Assembly: GCA_902494875.1 (NCBI GenBank)
Contig: CABUUO010000002.1
Span: 232,470 to 296,469, forward strand
Source: an uncultured Pseudomonadota bacterium
Lineage (GTDB): Bacteria; Pseudomonadota; Alphaproteobacteria; RF32; CAG-239
Reading direction: 5' to 3'
DNA: 64,000 bases
Shown: one piece after another, positions 58,586-64,000 of the stretch
Layout: every line of letters begins with the position of its first letter
Position numbering within the stretch: the first letter of the stretch is position 1
Position numbers and translations under genes: made by a program
The notes under the pieces: generated by a model
Database searches by the model: none
Seen by the model: only the letters and a program-made list of their open reading frames with translations
What the model was told of the DNA's origin: nothing

Positions 58586-59068
58586 ATGAATGTTTTTGCA
58601 TATTTGAAAAACCGGCTGACAACGGAAAAAACTTATATTGACCATTGGTTTGGGATAGATGAGCGTCTGCGTTTTATTATGGTGGGGTTGGCCAATACGG
58701 TGGTTCGCTATTTGATTTTTGTCGGTTTGGGTATTGGATTTTCGGCTGCAAGATATCAACTGATTTTGTTGGGGTCGTGGCTGTTATCTTCCCTGACGGC
58801 GTTTCTGGCCTATAAAGTATTGGTTTTTGCCACAGCCGGAAACCATTTTAAAGAATATATGAGATCTTTGCTGGTATGGACTTTGAGCTATATTTTGAAT
58901 TCTCTGCTGTTGGGAGTGCTGGTAGAAGCCGTCGGCGTTAATGTTTATCTGGCTCAGGCTGCGGTTATTGTCCTGATTACGGTTATTAACTATCTGCTGT
59001 TTAAACATTTTGCGTTCAAACAGAAGAAACGCGGTTTCTGGGAAAAAGTTTATGCCGTTTTCGAATAG
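58586..59068 (+). CDS. GtrA-family membrane protein
   Basis: 160 residues (ATG 58586; ATG 58583 also possible). Four membrane segments (about 30-50, 60-80, 95-115, 122-140). Conserved R-F-I-M-V-G-L-A-N-T-V-V-R-Y near 28, and N-Y-L-L-F-K-H-F-A-F near the end. GtrA proteins are thought to move lipid-linked sugars or assist O-antigen and cell-wall glycosylation. No glycosyltransferase is adjacent. Confidence 0.88.
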   Translation: MNVFAYLKNRLTTEKTYIDHWFGIDERLRFIMVGLANTVVRYLIFVGLGIGFSAARYQLILLGSWLLSSLTAFLAYKVLVFATAGNHFKEYMRSLLVWTLSYILNSLLLGVLVEAVGVNVYLAQAAVIVLITVINYLLFKHFAFKQKKRGFWEKVYAVFE

Positions 59069-59070
59069 TT

Positions 59071-59613
59071 TTAAAATCCGATGCGAATGCCTGCCGTTAC
59101 TTCGTTGATGTAGTCAAATTCGTCAATTCCGGAGGTCAGGGAAGTGTAGTGATACATGGCGCGCAGGGACAGATGACGGTTGAGGTTGAACTGCATACCG
59201 ATACCGAAGCGCGGACCTTTGCCGCTTTGTTTAAATTTGGTGCCGTCGTCTTTTTTGTAGCTCAGTTCGTGATGTACGTATCCGGCGGAGGCGACAAAAT
59301 CAATATATTCGTTGGTCGGAAGCGCCAGAACGAAATCAGCGCCGTAGGATTTCAACTTGGATTCCTGGCCGTTATCGTTATCGGTATTGTCAGACATTTT
59401 ATAAAAGCCTTCAACGCCGATACCGTTGACTTCAAAACCAACAACCGGGCCTATCATATTGTAATTGTCATTAAAAAACAACTGATTGTCATCTTTATAG
59501 CTGAGATCAGAATGTGTAAAATCTGCTCCGAAGTAGACATCTGCCCGTGCCGGCAACGACAAAAACAGACTGCCGGTCAGAACCGCAGCGCAGAAAATGT
59601 GTTTGTGACCCAT
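59071..59613 (-). CDS. Outer-membrane beta-barrel protein
   Basis: 180 residues. Signal peptide 1-24 (L-P-A-R-A). The mature part alternates polar and aromatic residues in about eight strands and ends with a Phe (A-G-I-R-I-G-F), the usual outer-membrane assembly signal. Similar in size to OmpX/OmpW-type small barrels. Convergent with the GtrA gene (2-bp gap). Confidence 0.82.
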   Translation of the reverse strand: MGHKHIFCAAVLTGSLFLSLPARADVYFGADFTHSDLSYKDDNQLFFNDNYNMIGPVVGFEVNGIGVEGFYKMSDNTDNDNGQESKLKSYGADFVLALPTNEYIDFVASAGYVHHELSYKKDDGTKFKQSGKGPRFGIGMQFNLNRHLSLRAMYHYTSLTSGIDEFDYINEVTAGIRIGF

Positions 59614-59745
59614 GTTTCATCTCCGTTATGGTAAATCGTTGCTTCAGCATAAACTCAAATATCTTAAATATCAATTAAGTAATAATTTGCATTCTAAAAT
59701 AATCTGCCGTAATCTGGCATTAGATTTAACTATGAGGCTTTGACG

Positions 59746-60330
59746 ATGAAACATATTATGCCATTGCTGCGTTTTTCCTTTGATAAAATTATAAACGGTA
59801 CCAAACGTATAGATTTGCGTTTATTTGATGAAGAACATCAGAAGATAAAGCTTAATGATATTATAGAATATGTTCGCGAAGACAGTGGCGAACGCCTGCT
59901 TTGTCTGGTTCGCGGTATTGTGGTTTTTGAGCGTTTCGACGATATGATAGAAATATTGCCAACCAAAATTTTCGGCTATGACAGCAAGGAAGAAATTAAA
60001 ATCAGGGCGAGTCGTTTTTTCAGTTTTGAAGAGCAGATGCGAAATCATGTCATGGGTATAATTATTATGCCGCTGCAGATGGAAAATGTTGAAAGAGAGC
60101 GCGGCGATGAATATCTTATGAATGAATATGTTCGAGATGAAGGTACGGAATTGAAAAAATCCAGAATTAAAGATTTTTCCAAAGTCAGACAGATGGAACC
60201 CGAGGAAGAACATTGGAAACCAATCAGTCAGCATATCGAGCATTGCGAGGACGAAGGTATTGATGAAAAAACAAAGGCAGCAGAGATTATGCGCCTTAGA
60301 GAATCGGGAGATCGCGGATATGACAGATAA
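59746..60330 (+). CDS. ASCH/PUA-like N-terminal domain protein
   Basis: 194 residues from ATG 59746 (GAGG 8 bases upstream). The N-terminal part (about 5-70) has I-I-N-G-T-K-R-I-D-L-R-L-F-D near 14 and I-E-Y-V-R near 38, an ASCH-like layout, a domain tied to RNA or nucleotide handling. The C-terminal part is long, charged and helical. It overlaps the nitroreductase start by 11 bp, so the two are co-translated. Confidence 0.7.
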   Translation: MKHIMPLLRFSFDKIINGTKRIDLRLFDEEHQKIKLNDIIEYVREDSGERLLCLVRGIVVFERFDDMIEILPTKIFGYDSKEEIKIRASRFFSFEEQMRNHVMGIIIMPLQMENVERERGDEYLMNEYVRDEGTELKKSRIKDFSKVRQMEPEEEHWKPISQHIEHCEDEGIDEKTKAAEIMRLRESGDRGYDR

Positions 60331-60922
60331 TTGTTTGGAAAATGCGCTTGAAAAAAGACGTTCAATTTATAATTTGGGCAGCCGGGAGGTTTTGCCGGAA
60401 AATGAGATTGTCGATATTGTCAATGCCGCGGTGAAGCATACGCCGTCTGCTTTCAACTCGCAATCGGCGCGGGTTGTCGTTTTGTTCGGCGAACATTATC
60501 GGAAGCTGTGGAATATTGTGCTTGACGAACTGCGGAAAATCGTTCCGGCAGACAAATTTGCCGCAACAGAGGCAAAAGTTCGGTCTTTTATGGACGGTTA
60601 CGGAACGGTTTTGTTTTTTGAAGATAAGGATGTCGTTCAAAAACTGCAGGCTGATTTTCCTTTGTATAAGGATAATTTTCCGAAATGGTCGGAGCAAGCT
60701 AATGGAATGCTGCAGTTTGCCATTTGGACGGCTTTGGCAAAAGCCGATGTGGGAGCCAGTCTGCAACATTACAATCCGCTGATTGACGCGGCGGTTGCTT
60801 CGGCCTGGAATTTGCCGTCAAGTTGGAAACTGGTTGCTGAGATGCCTTTCGGCAGCATTGAGGCGCCGGCCGGAAAGAAAAGTTTTATGCCGATTGAAGA
60901 ACGGGTGAAAGTTTTTAAATAA
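60320..60922 (+). CDS. Nitroreductase-family protein (Frm2/YdfN-like)
   Basis: 200 residues from ATG 60320 (GGGAGA upstream); an upstream ATG at 60260 would lie inside the ASCH gene and has no SD. R-R-S-I-Y-N-L near 13, H-T-P-S-A-F-N-S-Q-S-A-R near 41 and the C-terminal M-P-F-G match the FMN-dependent nitroreductases of the Frm2 group. Substrate unknown. Confidence 0.88.
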   Translation: MTDNCLENALEKRRSIYNLGSREVLPENEIVDIVNAAVKHTPSAFNSQSARVVVLFGEHYRKLWNIVLDELRKIVPADKFAATEAKVRSFMDGYGTVLFFEDKDVVQKLQADFPLYKDNFPKWSEQANGMLQFAIWTALAKADVGASLQHYNPLIDAAVASAWNLPSSWKLVAEMPFGSIEAPAGKKSFMPIEERVKVFK

Positions 60923-60966
60923 TACTTGCATATTTTATCAATTGCTTTTATTAAATAACTGTTTTC

Positions 60967-61056
60967 GGAGAGATGGCAGAGTGGTCGAATGCGATTGACT
61001 CGAAATCAGTTGTACTCGTGAGGGTACCCAGGGTTCGAATCCCTGTCTCTCCGCCA
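60967..61056 (+). tRNA. tRNA-Ser (anticodon CGA)
   Basis: 90 bases with encoded CCA. Acceptor GGAGAGA / TCTCTCC, anticodon loop CTCGAAA with anticodon CGA, long variable arm (class II tRNA), T arm with GGTTCGAATCC. It marks the left side of the recombinase-bearing region. Confidence 0.96.
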
Positions 61057-61064
61057 TTTTAATT

Positions 61065-61094
61065 AAAAAGACGCTCGTTTGCAGCGTCTTTTTT
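61065..61094 (+). terminator. Intrinsic terminator after tRNA-Ser
   Basis: AAAAAGACGCT pairs with AGCGTCTTTTT over CGTTTGC, then T-run. Confidence 0.9.
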
Positions 61095-61245
61095 TGTATC
61101 CGGCGGAAACACGGGCTTTGCCGGCGGTTGACTTTGCCGAAATGACTATGGTAAGCTCGTTTTATGTTGGAAAGAGCAAACTTTAAGGCAGTTACATACA
61201 TTGCCGATTTTGGAAGAGTCAATTAAGAGGTAGAAAGGAAATAAA

Positions 61246-61416
61246 ATGACAACAAATTGTTTAATAGAAACATTAACAGAGAAGCTCATTAATACTTGGT
61301 TAAATAATCAGCAAAATCGTGAGTATGAAAATATAGATTCAATTACTATTAGAAAATCAGAGAATGGTGGTATAAAAGTTACTTTAGAAATAAAAGCTCC
61401 TGCTCATCGAAGCTAA
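61246..61416 (+). CDS. Small 56-residue protein at the edge of the mobile region
   Basis: ATG 61246 has AGAAAGGAAA upstream; the frame ends at TAA 61416. The product is 56 residues, starting M-T-T-N-C-L-I-E-T and containing I-T-I-R-K-S-E-N-G-G near 34. Its codons are more AT-rich than those of the neighbours. It overlaps the 3' end of the convergent recombinase gene by 38 bp. No family recognised. Confidence 0.5.
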   Translation: MTTNCLIETLTEKLINTWLNNQQNREYENIDSITIRKSENGGIKVTLEIKAPAHRS

Positions 61417-63010
61417 GATTTTTAGAGGTAATATCAAATAGTTTTTGCAAGTTGACGGTTAAGGTGCCGTTGAGGAGTTGATTGACGAGTTTGGGAGATA
61501 GGTAAGCAAGATTTAGGTATTTGTAAATGGTGCGTTTGGAGATGCGTTCTTGCTTGGCGATGTCATCGGTTGGCATACCGCTTTCATAAAGTTTTTTATA
61601 CCGCCAAGCGTAGGCAAAGGCTCTGACGATCAGGCGATTGTTGTCATTAACACTCATCAACCCGACTTTACCAGCGTTATAGACATTGCTTGACAGTCCG
61701 CGGTTGATGACAACCTGTTTTTCGTAGATGATTTGGTTGTTGGTATTATCGGCAATAAATTCCAACGGGTTATTGTTTTGGTTCAGAGAATCGCCGGTAT
61801 AAGCTGAGAGGATTATCGGATCGGTATTAAAGAAGAAGGTCAGGCGATCTTTTTGGTAGATGATTTTATTAATAAAGTTGCGGATAAAATTGCGTTGCGC
61901 GAAATAGTCCATATCGTTGAAGTTTATAAGTTTTAAAGCCATTGTGCTGTCTTTGTTTAAGCCATTGAGATTGCCGTTAAGAATCTCAATAATGGCATCT
62001 TTAACGAGCTTATCAATTTGCTCCGTGGGTAGGAACAAACCCTTAATAGAATAGTAATGTCGTTTGGTAGCTTTCTTTTTGCTGTTGGCTTGATTGGTAA
62101 AAATGGTGCCATTGGCATCAAATAACTTGCCTGTCAGCAGGTTATTGTTTCGGTTCCTTGTATGATTAGAGCTGTTGTCATTTTCTTTGAGTTTGGCTTG
62201 CACCTTTTCCCATAATTCTTTTGATATGATAGCCTCATGCTGTCCTTTGAATGCTTGTCCGGTGCGTTTATTCTCAATCATACCGAGGTATAATTTTTCA
62301 TGCAATAGGCGGTGGAGTGCGGATATTTTGAAAGGCTTGCCACCCCTCTGTTCGCCCTTGTTTGTTATCCAGCCTTTATGTTTAAAATCGTTAACCTCAG
62401 CAAATTTCTCAAGTTCTGCCAGTGAATCGCATTGTAAATAGCCCTCAAAAATACTGCGTACCTGTTCTGCTTCTACCGGATTAATGACTAGTTTTTTGTC
62501 TTTAATATCATAACCAAGTTTGGGGACGCCGCCCGTCCATAAGCCTTTGGCTTTACTGGCGCGGATTTTGTCACTGACACGCTCCGAGGAAACCTCTCGC
62601 TCGAATTGAGCAAATGACAGCAGCATGTTCAATGTCAGCTTACCCATGGAGGTAGATGTATCAAAGGCTTGGGTAATCGAAACAAAGCTGCAGCCATATT
62701 TGTCAAATTCTTTCATCATATTATGAAAGTCCATGATGGATCGTGATAAGCGGTCAACCTTGTAAACCACCACCGTTTGGATTAACCCTCGGCGAATGTC
62801 CTCAAGCATTTGTTTTAGAGCCGGACGCTCCATGGTGCCGCCGGAAATACCGCCATCGGTATAGGTTTTGAAATATTCCCAGTTGTTAAAGGCTTGAGAC
62901 ATAATGTAACTCCGGCAGGCGTCTTCCTGATTATGCAGGGAATTAAACTCAAGTTCCAAACCTTTTTCGATGGATTTACGGACATAAACGGCGCAATTTA
63001 CTCTAGTCAT
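61379..63010 (-). CDS. Large serine recombinase
   Basis: 543 residues. N-terminal resolvase domain with nucleophile Ser13 in Y-V-R-K-S, D-R-L-S-R near 87 and S-F-A-Q-F-E-R-E near 135, then a recombinase domain (about 165-270), a zinc-ribbon-like part lacking clear Cys pairs (about 285-330) and a C-terminal tail with a HTH-like segment (about 470-510). Members insert or excise phages and islands. It overlaps the DUF2924 gene by 8 bp. Confidence 0.92.
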   Translation of the reverse strand: MTRVNCAVYVRKSIEKGLELEFNSLHNQEDACRSYIMSQAFNNWEYFKTYTDGGISGGTMERPALKQMLEDIRRGLIQTVVVYKVDRLSRSIMDFHNMMKEFDKYGCSFVSITQAFDTSTSMGKLTLNMLLSFAQFEREVSSERVSDKIRASKAKGLWTGGVPKLGYDIKDKKLVINPVEAEQVRSIFEGYLQCDSLAELEKFAEVNDFKHKGWITNKGEQRGGKPFKISALHRLLHEKLYLGMIENKRTGQAFKGQHEAIISKELWEKVQAKLKENDNSSNHTRNRNNNLLTGKLFDANGTIFTNQANSKKKATKRHYYSIKGLFLPTEQIDKLVKDAIIEILNGNLNGLNKDSTMALKLINFNDMDYFAQRNFIRNFINKIIYQKDRLTFFFNTDPIILSAYTGDSLNQNNNPLEFIADNTNNQIIYEKQVVINRGLSSNVYNAGKVGLMSVNDNNRLIVRAFAYAWRYKKLYESGMPTDDIAKQERISKRTIYKYLNLAYLSPKLVNQLLNGTLTVNLQKLFDITSKNLSFDEQELLFLK

Positions 63011-63455
63011 GAGCCGCCTCCTTTAATGCTCGTTTGTTATTTAATCCGAAGAAGTCATAACCGGAAACCTTTATGCCGCAGATTTCTTTGGCAATGGCAG
63101 ACAGAGTTTTATAATGCCGCCCTTCATAGATAAAATCATTTGCTTCCGCGATAGTAACCTTATACTGTCGACCGTGATAGGTTTTGATAATTTCGGTGTC
63201 GGGATGCAGGTTGTATTTGGTCTTATAAACCTCAACCATACACTCATCGGGGTTTTCGGCGTATTTTTCCAGCTTGGTCAGGTGTTTGCGTTCAATTTTA
63301 AGATTGGCGTTTTCGCAGGCGATATAATACCACAGCGCGCGAAACTGCCGTTCATAAGGACTGTTATGATACCGTGCCCATAGTTCAGCTTGTCTCTGGT
63401 GACTTAGTTTTTTTAATTCTTCAGCGCTTCTCGGCAGATAAATTTTTTTCCTCAT
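63003..63455 (-). CDS. DUF2924 domain protein
   Basis: 150 residues, basic, with F-I-Y-E-G-R-H-Y-K-T-L-S-A-I-A-K-E-I-C-G near 112-131, the DUF2924 signature. DUF2924 genes commonly precede a serine recombinase in alphaproteobacterial mobile elements; function unknown, perhaps DNA binding. It is translated together with the recombinase (8-bp overlap). Confidence 0.85.
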   Translation of the reverse strand: MRKKIYLPRSAEELKKLSHQRQAELWARYHNSPYERQFRALWYYIACENANLKIERKHLTKLEKYAENPDECMVEVYKTKYNLHPDTEIIKTYHGRQYKVTIAEANDFIYEGRHYKTLSAIAKEICGIKVSGYDFFGLNNKRALKEAAHD

Positions 63456-63656
63456 CTATCAACTCATTGTTTTTACATATTTTGTAAGTTCAGTAACGCT
63501 TACATAGGACAGAAAGTCAACTCAAAATAGTCTAAAATAGACTTATTTTTCGTTTTTTTTGTCGTTCAAATAACGCTTTGTTTTTCAACAAAACTTATGA
63601 ATTTAAAAATTCTATTAATAAGGGGGCTAATAAAACTCAAAACAAAGGAAAAAAGT

Positions 63657-64000
63657 ATGTCTAATAAACAGATAAAAATTGAATATACAGCCTTGGAAAA
63701 TCTTAACCCTTATAAAGGAAATCCTAAGGTTCATGACGAGAAACAAATTCAGCAAATTGCTAAATCGATAGAAAGATTTGGTTTTAATAATCCTATTTTG
63801 GTTGATGAAAGATCAGAGGTAATTGCCGGTCATGGTCGTCTGTTGGCCGCAAGACTGTTGAAACTGGAAGCAGTTCCGATAGTTCGTCTCATACATCTTT
63901 CTGAAGCGGAAAAACGGGCTTATCGCATAGCAGACAATAAATTATCGGAGAATGGCCGATGGGATACGGATTTGTTAAAGCTGGAATTTTCAGAAATTGA
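63657..64000 (+). CDS. ParB-N-domain protein, cut by window end
   Basis: ATG 63657 (AAAGGA upstream) opens a frame that runs off the window (114 complete codons). It has the ParB/Srx N-terminal domain: N-P-Y-K-G-N-P near 17, I-A-K-S-I-E-R-F-G-F, V-I-A-G-H-G-R-L-L-A-A near 56. The following I-A-D-N-K-L-S-E-N segment is typical of phage ParB-DNA methyltransferase fusions; the catalytic part would lie outside the window. Confidence 0.8.
   Translation, partial: MSNKQIKIEYTALENLNPYKGNPKVHDEKQIQQIAKSIERFGFNNPILVDERSEVIAGHGRLLAARLLKLEAVPIVRLIHLSEAEKRAYRIADNKLSENGRWDTDLLKLEFSEI

Noticed and set aside
60938..61222. 94-residue frame antisense to tRNA-Ser with R-Q-G-F-E-P-W-V
   Set aside because: Same artefact of tRNA antisense reading.
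63529..63543. AGTCTA-AAA-TAGACT inverted repeat near the DUF2924 gene
   Set aside because: Short and AT-rich; may be an operator, but I cannot tie it to a promoter or att site with any confidence.
1..64000. CRISPR array, rRNA operon, insertion sequence with terminal repeats, replication origin
   Set aside because: I looked for evenly spaced direct repeats, rRNA sequence, transposase genes and DnaA-box clusters and saw none that I could support.

Overview
The window is a 64-kb stretch of a moderate-GC chromosome. Gene content points to an alphaproteobacterium: a DUF2336 protein, the DUF2924-plus-serine-recombinase pairing, LptG, AmpG, a TyrC-type arogenate/prephenate dehydrogenase, and the order rimP-nusA-ylxR-infB-rbfA-truB-rpsO-pnp. 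Many genes lack any recognisable family, and there are several lipoproteins and small membrane proteins. This fits an uncultured, perhaps host-associated lineage, but that placement is inference. Most genes have Shine-Dalgarno (SD) sites of the AGGAG type. A minority of small orphan genes have AT-rich leaders with no SD.

Layout. 1-3.6 kb (minus strand): an operon of a small lipoprotein, comM and a long repeat-bearing lipoprotein cut by the window edge. 3.8-4.9 kb: rpsF-rpsR-rplI behind a structured leader. 5.0-8.4 kb (minus): nrdA-nrdB, with two NrdR-type boxes upstream. 8.5-13.8 kb: ampG, a lipoprotein hydrolase, a divergent SDR, yicC-gmk-NUDIX. 14.4-17.5 kb: cysK-tyrC and lptG. 17.6-27.1 kb: the transcription/translation cluster rimP to pnp. 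27.3-31.9 kb: two orphan membrane proteins, short L25, pth, ychF, an orphan and trmL. 31.9-41.0 kb (minus): a charged orphan, HD-GYP/gloB, DUF2336, and the murJ-DUF2333-nfuA-bax operon. 41-49.4 kb: small orphans, typA, a PfkB-type kinase, ferredoxin, htpG, a prepilin peptidase and a one-domain voltage-gated channel. 49.4-51.1 kb (minus): three related unknown genes. 51.3-55.3 kb: groESL, a small membrane protein, an SPFH lipoprotein and a SHOCT-TM2 protein. 55.5-61.1 kb: tRNA-Gly, a secreted orphan, dgt, GtrA, a beta-barrel protein, an ASCH protein, a nitroreductase and tRNA-Ser(CGA). 61.2-64 kb: start of a mobile element with a large serine recombinase, DUF2924 and a ParB-domain protein running off the end.

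The strongest undescribed signals are: (1) a covarying structured RNA element present three times (after rplI, infB and ychF), with identical linker lengths and compensatory stem changes; (2) three tandem unknown genes at 49.4-51.1 kb, two of which share a C-terminal W-L-x-[FY]-P-E-L-I motif; (3) an 18-bp perfect inverted repeat that buries the ribosome binding site and start of the prepilin peptidase gene; (4) SD-less orphan genes with a shared leader motif, and a separate multi-branched leader before the 53.5-kb pair; (5) a channel with a TLDGWAS selectivity filter. All functional claims rest on reading the sequence and on family knowledge; no searches were run.
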